This document shows, one piece after another, positions 1 through 12,081 of a stretch of 64,000 bases of DNA. Below the pieces are notes generated by a model, which worked only from the letters and a program-made list of their open reading frames with translations, had not been told where the DNA came from and did not search any database. The number at the start of each line of letters is the position of its first letter. Position 1 is the first letter of the stretch. The stretch spans positions 2,657,803-2,721,802 of the forward strand of contig NC_087380.1 of assembly GCF_963675165.1 (NCBI RefSeq). Reading direction: 5' to 3'. A program made the translations under genes and the position numbers. Origin of the DNA: Halichondria panicea. Lineage: Eukaryota; Porifera; Demospongiae; Suberitida; Halichondriidae.

Positions 1-257
1 CTCAGACAGTATATTGGGAATATGTCGAACGATGAATTCGTACATTTTTGAGATTTGTAACTGGGGCTGCAACCTGTTCATCCCTGCAAGTTTCGGTGCT
101 TTTCAACAACACAGACGGATTTTCGAGACGACCTATCGCTCACACTTGCTCACCCTCAATTGAACTATCTACAAGCTACCGCACATACAAGGAATTTGTG
201 GATGAATTTAAGGCTTGTCTTAATTCATCATACGCATGGCTAATGGATTCTGTCTGA
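1..257 (+). pseudogene. HECT-type E3 ubiquitin ligase, C-terminal fragment (frameshifted)
   Basis: The 3' end of a gene that enters from the left edge. From base 48 the translation reads LRFVTGA, then RRPIAHTC, then a YRTYKEFVDEF helix, and stops at 255-257. This is the pattern of the HECT C-lobe, in which the cysteine of the (A)HTC motif accepts ubiquitin before transfer to substrate. Bases 1-47 encode a matching upstream segment (QYIGNMSNDEFVHF) in another frame. The join lies in a run of five T at 45-49, and one extra T would restore the family pattern, so I read a 1-base deletion or a base-calling error. Without it the upstream frame ends in TGA. The rest of the gene is outside the window. 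HECT C-lobe is well supported; whether the gene is functional is not. Confidence 0.7.
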
Positions 258-3200
258 CTCAATAGATATACATATAATATGTCGTGCCTCACTATAATAG
301 TATACATGTATGCATGCATGGCATGGGCCGCATGCATGGCTAAATTATCTGACTCAATAGTATAGATATTATATAATTATGTCATTGTGCCACACAATTT
401 GTGCTGATGTATTTCGTTTATATGAATACAACTTCCAGAAATGACTTGACTGTGCTTATGTATAGGGAGTGACAATTAACCATTAATAACTGAAATTGAG
501 GTTCTTAATTATAGTAATTGTCAATAATTAAGAAACTCGATGGTGCTCAAATACACATTAATACCAAAGTCACTACTTTCAGCCATTGGGTTTAGTAATT
601 CTGACAATCATGTTCTGATGAATTTGAAGGAACATTATATACACGCACTGTATATAATCACTCTGCTCTAGTGCATGTGCCATCTTTTGCTTCATATGTT
701 CGTCCACTCATTCAAATGCCATCAATACTTCTTTGAAATCATATAGTGCACCTGACACGAACACTTGATGAGGCGAGAGATTGTGCTCTGTCCTAACAAC
801 AGCATGGTCATCTCACCCATCTCAAAACTCAGCTATTGAATTGGTAAATGAACATAGTGGAGGGCAAATCGATGAATATTATTGCTTGGGTCTAGGAAGC
901 CACTATGCTCGAGATAATAGAAAAGTCTGTAGTACAACAACTGCCTACAGTCATGCAACGGTGTAAATCTCTCCAAAAACGCTCAATGCGTTGATTATGC
1001 ACCGAACTGCCTGTATTCATACTATACAAACTTAATTTTTAGTAATAAATTACCTGATTGCGTACAACAATTTAATTGATTCTCGACCTATATGTACCTA
1101 TTATGCGAATGCATGGTGATGCCGATGGAACATCGGGACAGACACATGCAACTACAAGCAGTTAAGCTATTTATTTCAGCTGTATGTTTCACGTAAAAAA
1201 GGTATGTATGGCAGCTGTATACCTATTTCCTAATAGTACCAGCAGCATGCACCTACACAACTGCATGCATGCATGTGTACACATGCACACTCTTGAGTAA
1301 TTAAAAGTGTGACAGGCATAATTCAACTGCTCAACCTAGCTTGCTTCTATAAGCCATTGCATAACACCGTATTGCTGGTTACAGGAATTTCAGTAAGTAA
1401 GCAGCCGTCAGGTGAACATAATCATAATAATAATTATACTGAGTGGTATAAGACATCTTTTAATATAGTTGCACATAATTGTACACTTGTGGACACAACA
1501 AAGATCATGCAGAGTTATTGGAAATGGTTATATTGATGTACTATGATAATAGCTGTCCATCCAATATAATAGTGGTGAGGAAAATAAGTTATAGCTTTAA
1601 GTGGTGAGGAATAAAGTTATTATGTAGCTAGCTAAAGCAACAAAGTCCAAGCCAAAGTTCAGACTGATCTTTGACAATGTATGTATATAATTATACACAA
1701 GTACAAATTCAACCATCACTTCACTTGTCTCCTAGAACTATGCGCATGGGTCCAAAGGTCAAGAATGCAATACGCAATAATTTTCTAGTGTCATTATCCT
1801 TGACCTTTTGACCCTGTCGAACCTCCTCTGGCACCTACCTAACACTTTTTCTAGTCCTCCACTGAATTTCCCCAGTATATACATAGGAGAGCCAATGGGC
1901 ACTAAAACTATAAAACTCTCCTATATTACTTCAGGGAATAATTAATGCTCGGTACTAAATCTCTCCTATAATAACGTACAGCTTTCATTGGGTGATGAAA
2001 ATATGTATGTATTGGCATTCTTGGTTAAAGTAACTAGCTAATTTTTAACCTCAGTATAGTAGTCAAGGTCAACAAGGTTTTTCACAATGACAGGTGTCTA
2101 GAATACCACACAGCATGTTATTGCACTTGAAACAGGAAACATGACAATAAAAAGCTGTTTATAAAACACCATTTTATATAAATTATAATAAATATCGTAT
2201 AGCAGGTAATTCGTGGGGTAAAAAATTCGTTCAACTCGAAAAACGGTGGTTTTCGTGAGTAAAATTTTTAATTAGTCTCATGGCCTGCATTGCATTCCTA
2301 CATTCCGGTAAGCCACGCCTACGTTAAAATTTCGTGGAGGTCAGCTTGCCCAAGCTAGAAAATAACGAATATTTTAACCCACGAAAATTACTCGCTATAC
2401 GGTAGTGATGTAAAGTAGTAAACAACAATTGACATTGTGCATGGTGAAGCCATTATAGGTACAGTATACTAAGGCAGTCTTGATCTGAGACAGTCAACAA
2501 TGTAGTATGACCAACTAAGGTGCTGCTAGACGATGAAGTGAGTTGGCCCTTGAAATAATTATTATGACTGATCAAATTCAGCCTGAGGAGCAGTTTTGGA
2601 GGTACACCTGAGAATAGAAGGCACAAGTGGTTTCTTATAGGATACAATGTCCACTATAATAAAATTATTACCACTATACTGTAAACATGTATACACTATA
2701 TTATAGTTAAGCTGGTGATTTTTCCTTTAACCCACTAGCCTGGTCTAAAATAACCCTGATTATAAGTTTGTAATTATAGCTCACCAAAAAACTTGATCAA
2801 AGGAAGTGTGTCATAAATTTCTTTTAAGTGGAGGTAGAGGTAAAACAGAGGGGTGAAAGAGGGAGACACCACGAGACAGTCCAACATGCTCCGATCTGAT
2901 ACTTATAGGGAACTTTCACCTCTAAGTCTCCACAGCAAGCGCTATTAAATGTAGTGCGCTGTTTAAGATATTACATGCGCGTTATGGTACTTATACGTTA
3001 TAGTACTTAAAGCTTCATGCACTGTTAGCATAATAATAATCTACTAACCACCCATGCATAAAATAATTAATTGTATGGCCACATGAGCTTGAAATAATAC
3101 CATGAGACTGCTGTTTAATCGCTGCTAACTCACATGTATATAGTGTACTTACAATATTTTCTGTTCAGCTGTTGTTAAATGTGGCTTCGCAATTAATCTC

Positions 3201-3700
3201 TTTCGGTCAGCAGATTTTGGTAACACAAGAGTATACATCTGTATATTGAATAAGTCGTTAGAAATTAGCATTATGAAAAGAGTGTACTTTCCTTATAACA
3301 ACTGCACACATACGTATATACAATTCACATGTAAGTTTACTCACTGAGCTGGGATATAACACAGGCACATGGAAACCTATCTCTATGTCATGTATTCATG
3401 TATAACATTACTATAAAGGGGTGACATACCAGGCTTTGTACAGATACCAGAAATGAAGCTAGAGCAAATGAGAATAAACGCTTGTCCAGTTTTGGTACTA
3501 TGCACCCAAAAAATGGTTCTTCTTATTGCATACAAACATAGACACCTAAAATTTCAGCCCAGTTTACAGAGGCATAACAGAACAACATGTACATGTGTGT
3601 ATAATCAAAACAGCACAACTCATGTTTTCATTGCAGGTAATTGTTTACGTTGAGTTTCATGCCATACATTGAAAGGACTAGATGTTGGATTAAGTTGAAG
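258..3700. other. Gene-poor intergenic DNA
   Basis: No open frame here combines family resemblance with splice sites. The short frames (for example 781-966 and 1309-1536) look like chance. Visible structure is limited to AT-rich simple sequence and the palindromic miniature element at 2194-2404. A stretch at 1800-1860 weakly resembles the right end of the hAT-like element seen at 42486-42830. Confidence 0.5.
2194..2404. mobile_element. Palindromic miniature inverted-repeat element (family M1)
   Basis: Inverted ends: the left starts CGTATAGCAGGTAATTCGTG and the right ends ATTACTCGCTATACGGTA. The body pairs imperfectly with itself (TTTTCGTGAGTAAAA inside, CGTGGGGTAAAA near the end). A second copy lies in reverse orientation at 33728-33921 and a degraded part at about 29390-29505. 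There is no coding capacity, so it is a non-autonomous element of unknown superfamily. Confidence 0.7.
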
Positions 3701-3713
3701 GTACTTGCTTGGC

Positions 3714-3796
3714 TAACCTTTGTTTAATTTCTTTCCACTTTTCTGATGCAGCCTTATTTCTGTCATAAAAACATTGAAACACCCTCTGCATAAATG
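3714..3796 (-). other. Possible exon of an unrecognised minus-strand gene
   Basis: On the minus strand an acceptor (TTATGCAG) precedes a short open stretch encoding VFQCFYDRNKAASEKWKEIK, followed by a GTTAGC donor. The composition is that of a charged helix. No family is recognised and no partner exon is certain. It may belong with the candidate exon at 5255-5455. Equally it could be chance. Confidence 0.2.
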
Positions 3797-4755
3797 CACA
3801 TGACGTTACAGAACACCCAATCAATTTGAGAGAAAGGAATGAAGACACACAATTAAGATCACGAGTGGAACTGGTTACGACCATTAAGAGAAACCATTAT
3901 GTATTATAATAATACTGTAAATTGTTTGGCCACTACATTAATACTTCATTTAGCAAATTTAAAGTATAAGTATATACTCTGTTCCTAAGTTATTAGTACA
4001 ACCCATGGATATCAATGTGTGCAGTAGCAGTCATGCACATAATCTAATTTCATTTTTATTGGGTAAGTATAGAGCTAAAGTATCCTAAAGCAATAATTAT
4101 TAATAGCTGCTCAACAGAATCAAGTGGGATCTAAAATAAAATACTTGCCTTTTTTAGTGAAGAACTCCTTTTACGAATATATTTTGTGGCAGTTTCTTTG
4201 CACACAGTATCATCATCATCGTCATCATTATTTCGACCACACACTCTTTTCCTACATGCTCTTTTGTTGGCAATTCAATTCTGCAATGGAAGAATGTATG
4301 TACATCTAGATGAATTTTATAGTCAATCAGAAAGTGGTGCACTCACTAAAATGAACGAGTACAGGATCTACAATTGTATATTATACCAGTACATCATTGT
4401 ACACTATCATGGTGAAACATAGTCAAATACATGGTTAAAATAATGAGTGTGTGGGGGGGGGGGTGAGAAGACCAATAGTGTACACATAAGACTAAGCAAA
4501 TTAACAACGTGTGCTAATAGAAATTACATTCCATCATGACACAGTTACCCAATGCATGGACATAAATACAAAGCTATAATATTATCGGCTATATATATAT
4601 GCAATATTTACGACTATAACCTATAATTATATGTACGGTGAAATAGGCGCAAAGTAAACTTTTCAGTAATTAGCTAGGGGGTGGGGTATGAAATACTGGA
4701 ATACTATAATTACAGACTACACACCGGCCACAGTGCACCACAACTACAACAAAAG

Positions 4756-6957
4756 TAGCCTCGATTCCAGGCCAGGAGGGTTGAAGGGTTGGAGTTGAAC
4801 TGGTCAGCTACCAATGAATCATTATGATCAATGAGAGTGAAGGACCAATATCATGTGACATTTACAGCGTACTTCACTTGTCACTGGGGTATGACAATGA
4901 AACAGTCAAAAGGTCATAAAATATCACATGCATGGGGTTATCATTCACGCACTTCATCAAATAACTGATCAAAATGAGGAGCTAACTCTTCAGCATGGTA
5001 AAAGTGGACCTTATTGACCCTGTCGTACATATACGTATCCCCCTACACACTCTTTGTAACTTTAGGAGGTACGTTGTATAGTATTCCCATGCTTGAACTC
5101 AAAATCATGTCACACATTCTAGATAGGAAGTTGACCCATTCCCAGTGGGAAGTGGGACTGTCAACTACTTTAGCTACATGAGTGTATAATTAATAGCCCG
5201 GGTAAGAGGTTTTGGTCAGGGCTACAATGTACGCCTTCAAATGTTATAACAACTTTATTGGCTTATCCAGCTGTTGAACCATAAGCAGTTATCAAACTTC
5301 TCCTTGGACACATTATTCATCACATCATCAAATGCCTTAGCAATTAACAGTTTGCTTTTCCTGCTATGCATAAACTCCACTTTAGCCGTCTTTGACTTTG
5401 ATTCCAGTGATCCTGCTACAGTCTGCAGACACTGTTTCAGCTCAGCTAACGTCACTGTCAAGCCACCATACCACGTGGGTGTGCTATTATCTTGTACAAG
5501 TAGCTATGGTGATGAAGACACTCCAGCTGCCTTCTGCACTCGTTGTATTAGCATCAGTCTATCCAAACATGCGATAATTATAGATTAGATACAGTCAGCA
5601 CGCACATACCCATCTACGGTACACGGGTAATACTTGATTACAACACATAAACAACTATAGTACCTATAATAGAGCCTGGAAATAACATGTGAAGCCTGGT
5701 GATTCTACTAAACCACACCCAAACGTCATATCCGACCGTAATAAAACATACATTAAAAATATAGTTTGAGGCAGCCAGTACACGAATGGCCCATTTCAGG
5801 GCCACAGTATCTGTGCCAAACCAAATGGCCGGTATATCGAAATGGCCGTACTTTAGAGAGCTGGAATAGCGAGAGTTTACAGTATGTTATGTTATCGCTT
5901 CTATACTAATTAAAAAGCGAAACATAGATGAGATGAAAGTTCTTTTAAACAAGCAGAGCATATGCAATCCGTTCTTTCCTAGGTGCAGCGGGGTCGCGAG
6001 GGTAACAACGTTCATCTAGTGTGAGAGTGAATACTGTCCCCCGAACAAAATTCAGTAGTCGAATAATGTCCCTCCCTGCATGGTGAATTATCAGCAGCGC
6101 AGAGATATTTGTTCCAACTGGTTTCTCCAACCAGAAAGAGTTGAATACTTTAAAGTGGAAAGAGGAAGTTTATTTAGACCCCTCAGGGCAGCAACCATGC
6201 AGGAGTATAAAGCTGATGAGGATTGAGACTATTTCTCCAATTTCCCTGCATGGTTAATATTATGAGTGTAGTCAGTATAAACTTTGTTGCAGTCTGCAAA
6301 TATTAACATCAATATTTACAACAGGACATGCACTGCTCACTATATAAGTTCGTATATCTTATAACCTCCGACGTTACAAATCTCTACATTCCAAGAACGG
6401 CACACTAAAATGCTGCAAGAGTCTCTCCCGGCAGATACGCTTTTCTCACTTCTTCCCCCCTCCCCCTGGGAAATGGTGTGGCTCCCAGACTATTAAAAAC
6501 GCCCGGATACGATCTAACCAATGGATACAATAGTATTTAAACTTAGCAATACCTGATTCTATTATCACACATGCACAGGTAACTCCAGGACATCTCCCCT
6601 GCAGTATAATCTTGAAGGTGACCAGCAAGGTACAGCTAGCTAGCTTAGGAGCCAGACTGCACATAACAACAGGCCCTGCATGCACTGTGAGGGACAAGTG
6701 GGGTCAAAGGTCACGCAGCCCGTTTGACATGCCCCCCGTGACGTCTTCATTTACTTCCTTTGTGTAATTAGACTGGTTGAATTTTGTTACAAACGGCGTG
6801 CCATATATACCAGGCCGTCTTTCTCAACTGAGAGCGGCCTGGAATCGAGGCTACGTGTACTGATACCCAAAAATGAGAGAAGTGTTGGTTGGACTCCGCC
6901 CAACTATTGTTTGCCTAACCGTTATAAAAGCGAAAACTCGGCCTGGGATCGAGGCTA
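4756..6957. other. Region bounded by M2-type terminal sequences
   Basis: TAGCCTCGATTCCAGGCC starts at 4756. Inverse copies end at 6853 (GGCCTGGAATCGAGGCTA) and at 6957 (GGCCTGGGATCGAGGCTA). These match the ends of the M2 elements at 11315, 12082 and 14367. No matching target duplication was found for any pairing, so I do not claim one intact element. The interior shows only the doubtful exon at 5255-5455. Confidence 0.4.
5255..5455 (-). other. Possible terminal exon of an unrecognised minus-strand gene
   Basis: The minus strand is open for 66 codons from an acceptor-like TTGACAG to a TAA. It encodes LAELKQCLQTVAGSLE, then KVEFMHSRKSKLLIAKAFDD, then VSKEKFDNCLWF. The sequence looks like real protein (amphipathic, lysine-rich, few rare residues), but I recognise no family. 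It sits between two fragments carrying the terminal sequence of the palindromic element family M2 (from 4756 and ending at 6957), so it could be transposon-borne. Confidence 0.3.
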
Positions 6958-6960
6958 CAC

Positions 6961-7020
6961 ACCACCTCCACCCCTTTTGCATGCATGACAGGAAATGATT
7001 GTGTAGATTGCATTCCACAT
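6961..7020 (+). promoter_or_regulatory. Conserved upstream block of class A receptor genes (A1 copy)
   Basis: A block reading CCACCCCTTTTGCATGCATG, then TGACAGGAAATGATTG, then TTGCATTCCACA lies 80-140 bases before the start codon. The same ordered words precede A3 (15242-15308), A4 (21473-21540), A5 (24955-25018), A6 (29980-30037) and, shortened, A7 (40081-40107) and A8 (50252-50278). ACAGGAAAT has an ETS-type GGAA core and GCATTCCA matches the TEAD/M-CAT core. Both assignments are inference. The position suggests a core promoter, but no TATA box stands out. Confidence 0.5.
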
Positions 7021-7103
7021 CTAAAGATACATGTATGTGTATCTATATACGTAGGTCATCTAAAGCAGACTGATCTGCAAGTATTACAAGATAGATCTAC
7101 AAG

Positions 7104-10100
7104 ATGAGATGCACACTTTCTATAATTTCAAGTATTCGTAAGTCAGATTTGTGTAAATGTGTACGTGTACGTGTATAGAGCCTATATACATGTATATATA
7201 TACCGTAATTGATGTAATCACAGCACCACCATAATTTAAGCGCCACGTCAGCATCAGCATAATTTTTTAGGTCCTAAAAAAGCGCCAACCTTTGTTGGAA
7301 TTATTTTTTTCTGGCGCTTATAAAAAGGCTTGTTTGAGACATCAAGACAATCATCTTGCATCTTTGACTTCCTTCACTTCTTTCACTTCTATATAAACAG
7401 TTGTCTAACCCATAGCTACAGTCAATGAACGTTGTTCACAAGTCACTCAGCTCTCAACAGTGCAGCTAGCAAGCGAAACTGAACCAGACCACGCCCATTT
7501 TCTCTACAAATTCTATACTAGCTGCATGTTGAACATAAGCGCCACCATAATTTAGGCGCCAGTTTGGGCTGAATGCAATTTTTTGTGCTCTAAAGATGCG
7601 CCACTCAGAAGTTGAATTAATTTTTTCTGGCGCTGTAATTACATCAATTACAGTAGACTGTCTAGTCAGGATTTAGCTATGAACAAACTCTATACAGATG
7701 ATTTATTCCTATGCAGTGTTGGTGCTCCAGCAGCTAGTGTCTGGACAGCAGTGTGGTACAGTCGGTCGTGTGAGCACTACAAGGACTGGTGATAATAGGG
7801 TAGAAAATGAGTTCTACATTAATCGTGGTAATCGTGCTGGATGTGCTGGGATGATCACCTCACTCTCTTACTGTTTCCATCGACCACCAGGAAATGTTCC
7901 AGTCGCTAACGAGTACCTGACTACAGTTGCTGTGTACAGACCAGCGAGTACCGATACAGATGAGAATGTATTTATGAATGTTTCTTCACCGATCACAATA
8001 CAAAAGTCGGCAACAGAAGTTCAAACTGAATTAACTGGCGATACTGATGACTTTGTATGCTCTGACCTTACTTTGGATCAACCAGTCGCTGTGTTGGCTG
8101 GTGATGTTCTTGGAGCATGTGTTTTCAACCCACCTGACAGAATTGGTGTCACCACTTATCGTCTTGATATAGTTAGCAGAGGAAACAATGAAGACCTGGT
8201 GAGAACCAGTACAGACCCTGGCATACCTACTGGTTGTGGTGCTAATGTGGTACCAAGCTCTTTTGTTGAAGGTACATCTGGTACAGGCCGTACTAGTACT
8301 AGCAGGTCTCTTCACCTCTGGGCAAACATAGGTATAAGTTGAGCTGTACAAAGTCTTATGGACTACAGTTTATGTTACATTCATGCAGTATAATTATTCT
8401 GTCCTTTCTACAAAAGAGCTTGTAACTGAAGCACCTACAACAGGAGCTACTACTATGGAAGCAACTACTGTAACCATGGAATCAATTACAATAGAAGTAA
8501 CTACACCTTCCACAACTACACCTGAACCAACTGCGGACACCACCTCTCCCAAAATCGTCACAGCTGACATGACCACAGCAAGTGGTCCACTGATTACTAA
8601 TGGGGACTCTACTACTTCCACCACAAACCGAGGGACAACGAGCAACCCTGATGCCACCACTCCACAACCCATTGGTGGTGGGGGAGGTGGTTCTAACGTA
8701 GCAACTATTGCCATTGCTGTGGTAGTTGTGCTCATTATTGTGGTCAGCCTAGCTGCCGTCACAGTGATAGTCATCATTCTTGTGTCAAAGAGGCTGAAAA
8801 AGGTCAAGAAATCATACGCAATGACCACCAACTCAGTAGGTAAGAGTTAAGCCATCTTGTAAAAAGAGTACCCGTATTGTCCCTCAAAAATGTGTTAGCA
8901 TCAATATCATGATTCTCCAGAGACCTCGATATAATTATTTAATGTTATTTCAATTACAGACAACCAGTTGTACTCGGCAGTGGCTAATGCTGAAAGCTTA
9001 GAAAGAGCTAAACGGGAACAGCCACTGCCACAGCAGCAAGGCAGTCAGTGGCCCACACAGTCCCAGGAGCATGTGTATGAGTTTGAGGGGGCGTTCAGTC
9101 CTACCCGGTCAATGGAGTCCACATATGCTGAAGTTGGGCCCTTTGGTGCAGTGGTGAGGGCAAAATGCTATACACTATTATGTTTGCTGTACATTGTTAT
9201 CTCTTATGGTACATCTGTGTGTGGATGTGCTGACTATGTAAACCACTCAACACAATGTGTACATGTACACTGTTGTCATTATTAGCTTGCCCAAGTGTGT
9301 GGGGATGCCATATTATGAATTCTATTGCCCTTGCCCTTATCAGGAGTCTAGTCTTACAGTATGAATTCCTTTAACTTGATCACATGAAATGTATACCATA
9401 AAGAAGTCAGGTTGCTATTCCATGCACATGTGTAATATAGAATGATGGTGAGATTGTGTATGAGTCTCCACTGGATGCCCCGGCTATCAGCTACAATAAA
9501 CTGTTGGAAAAGGTACAAATTATGTGTATACATTGTATGGCTATATTTAATCTAAATACAGAACAAGGAAGAGGACATTTATGTCGGAGAAAATCCGTAC
9601 GAAACACCAGCATCTAGAGAGAACGATATCTATGCTCAGTTGCAGACCTGGAGGGTGACACACTTGAACAGAGAAGACATTAAGTATGTCATTGAATATT
9701 GAGATATTTGACAAAACGATATTATATTACAGGATTGCTGGTCACCTTGGGTCTGGTCAGTTTGGCAGTGTGGAGCAAGGAGTGTGGAAGAGACAGGGAA
9801 CTCAACCAGTGGACGTGGCACTCAAGAGTCTCACCAAAACATCAGAGGAGGACAAAGTCAAGTTCCTCCAAGAAGCGGCGATCATGGCTCAGTTCAGACA
9901 CCCTAACGTTATCATGCTCCATGGAGTAGTCACCAGTGGAAACCCAGTGAGTGCATGGCAGTAGCTTAAATGGCCTCAGCTGCAAGTTTGTTTATCCAAC
10001 AAAATTAGGACACAGGAACAGAATGCACAGTCATTAATTGATTACAGCTTGCTGCTTGGCAACAGTTGATTACACTGATCGTATTATAAACTGTATGTAC

Positions 10101-11087
10101 AATGTAATAATGCAATTCGTATGCCTGCAGATGATGCTTGTGGTAGAAATGGCACAGAAAGGTGATTTGCGACAATTTCTCTTATCTCTTCGACCTGAGT
10201 AAGCATTATAATTTACAGTTAAATATAAATATACCACCTCACCCTCCACCCCATAGCCCGGGACAGTTAATGCCTAGCAATACCTTTTCAATGTTACTGA
10301 GGTTCTCTCAACAAGTTGCTCTTGGGATGCAGTACCTCTCAGCTAAAGGATTTGTGCACAGAGACATGGCTGCTAGGAATGTGCTAGTGACAACAAATAA
10401 CATATGCAAGGTGGTTTATTAACTTTTTAACTGTAAAAAACGCTCACTTTCATTTATACACATAGGTTGCTGATTTCGGAATGTCCCGAGATCTTGCTGA
10501 TGAGAACTACTATGTCTCACAAGGAACGGACAAGATCCCCGTCAAGTGGACAGCCCCTGAGGCCATTCACTACAAGAAGTACTCGACTGCCAGTGATGTG
10601 TGGGCCTACGGGTGTCTGCTCTATGAGATATGGAGTATTGGGCACAAGCCGTTTGAAGGAATATCTAATCCAGAGGTATTATATATACCGTCAACTTTAA
10701 CTTATTGATGTTCTTTGTACACATGCAGTCCATTCGACTCATTGATTCTGGCAAGCGTCTTCCTCCACCCCCTGGATGCCCTAAGATGATCTTCGAGCTC
10801 ATGATACTGTGCTGGTAAGATTCATTATTCTAGGTTTAGAAATGTGTGCACCATTTGCAACAAACTACATATTCTAATACAAGTCTGTCTTTTCATGCAG
10901 GCATCCTGAGAGCTCCCAACGTCTTGTGTTCCGTGATGTCGTGCTCACTCTTGTTGGAAGCGAAAAGATGGTCCTGAACATTCCCGAGGAGGACTCCTCC
11001 ACTAACCCACTGGCTGGAGTATTGGGAGCTCCATTGGAGGCCGGGGAGAACATGTACTCTCAGCTGCAAAGGAGATATATACATTGA
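7104..11087 (+). CDS. Receptor tyrosine kinase A1 (class A ectodomain), complete
   Basis: Single-pass receptor, 792 residues, twelve exons: 7104-7137, 7717-8331, 8417-8839, 8960-9153, 9441-9512, 9562-9683, 9733-9946, 10131-10198, 10257-10410, 10466-10675, 10729-10814, 10901-11087. Exon 1 plus the start of exon 2 gives a signal peptide ([15 protein letters not shown]...VSGQQ) split by a phase-1 intron. Exon 2 is the six-cysteine class A ectodomain. Exon 3 is a Thr-rich stalk, six glycines, a membrane helix and basic KRLKK. Exons 4-6 carry juxtamembrane tyrosines (HVYEF, TYAEV, IVYES, DIYVG, PYETP, DIYAQL). The kinase starts near residue 487: [14 protein letters not shown] lysine, QEAAIM glutamate, [22 protein letters not shown] activation loop, [15 protein letters not shown]. 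The tail ends [11 protein letters not shown]. All catalytic residues are present. The ligand is unknown. Confidence 0.9.
7201..7655. mobile_element. Miniature element in intron 1 of A1 (family M3)
   Basis: It starts TACCGTAATTGATGTAATCA and ends with the inverse (TACATCAATTACAGTA), so the terminal inverted repeats are about 20-25 bases. Inside, a roughly 100-base block (AGCRCCACCATAATTTARGC to TTTTTTCTGGCGCT) occurs twice in direct orientation, at about 7222-7320 and 7538-7634. It is non-coding. Flanking TA may be the target duplication. It accounts for most of the 579-base intron. Confidence 0.65.
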
Positions 11088-11979
11088 TCGTTTCCATGGA
11101 GGTGCAACTGCTGAAACTGTTTCGATATACCCAAAAATTGTTTTTCACTTTTTTGTAATGTCATAATTTTAATCAAGAGTTCATAATAGACTTTATTATG
11201 AACTCATGCTATAATAACATTATATATACAAAATAATGATTGTTGTTAGTAGGTTCTACTCTCTTGTGTTAGTAAGGCTAGATAGTTAGTTTCACACTTT
11301 GCAACAACTCATCCAGCCTCGATCCCAGGCCGAGTTTTCGCTTTTATAACGGTTAGGCGAACAACTTTGCCTAACCGTTATAAAAGCGAAAACTCGGCCT
11401 GGGATCGAGTGCTACAACTCCTCATCATGATAATAATTTATTCACAATTGCAATTCGAAAACAGTCTACTGAGAATACTGACAAGTGAAATAACGATCAG
11501 TACCATATAGAAGTTCCATCAGTGCAAGTTCCAACAATTGTTGTATTTCAAAGCTAGAGCTCAATACAATAATTAGTGTTGAGCTCAGCTCAGCATTGTT
11601 TAGGAAAGCGTGCATGCATAATTATATGGAACCAGGAATCGTTAAAATCATAGTGATCATAGTCATAAATTAATGCTATTATCTGATTCCGTAGTTTTTA
11701 AAATACTCCTTTTGTTTCTGAACAGATCGAATGTTCATCGCTAAAGATCACATTTCATCAAAATAGGGTTGAACTCTTATGACGGAACCTACTCCGATTG
11801 AGCACATGAGTTACCATAGTTATTTTTGTAGCGGATATAAATGATCGGGTGACAGCTAAGGGATATATTTATCGGAGTGTAGTAACGAGGCATGATAAAG
11901 TACACATTTGGTATATAGAGATAGACAAACTGCTATATTCTGTAAACTAAATAATAAATTGTTTGCCTCATAATCTTTA
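11088..11979. other. Intergenic stretch after A1
   Basis: AT-rich DNA with no credible exon. It contains the short M2 foldback at 11315-11413. The end of A1 is followed by a T-rich stretch and AATAA-like words at about 11170-11230 that could serve as a polyadenylation region, but I cannot pick one signal. Confidence 0.4.
11315..11413. mobile_element. Short M2 foldback element
   Basis: About 99 bases: a left arm AGCCTCGATCCCAGGCCGAG through TATAACGGTTAGGC and its near-exact inverse. The flanks ACAACTCAT and ACAACTCCT look like a 9-base target duplication with one change. It has the same ends as the larger element at 12082-13172, so it is a deletion derivative of that family. Confidence 0.75.
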
Positions 11980-12081
11980 GTGCAAGTTGTCACTGTTGTG
12001 GTACAACAGTGGGTCGTGTGGCAGTATGATGATAGAAATATGAGTTCTACATTGATCATGATAATCATGCTGGGATGATCA

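Noticed and set aside
4756-6957. One complete transposon spanning 4756 to 6853 or 6957
   Set aside because: End sequences match the M2 family, but neither pairing has a matching target duplication and no transposase was seen.
8394-8831. Minus-strand frame opposite the A1 stalk/membrane exon (and equivalents opposite other ectodomain exons)
   Set aside because: They mirror conserved plus-strand exons with supported splice sites. Low-complexity Val/Ala content comes from the Thr-rich coding strand.
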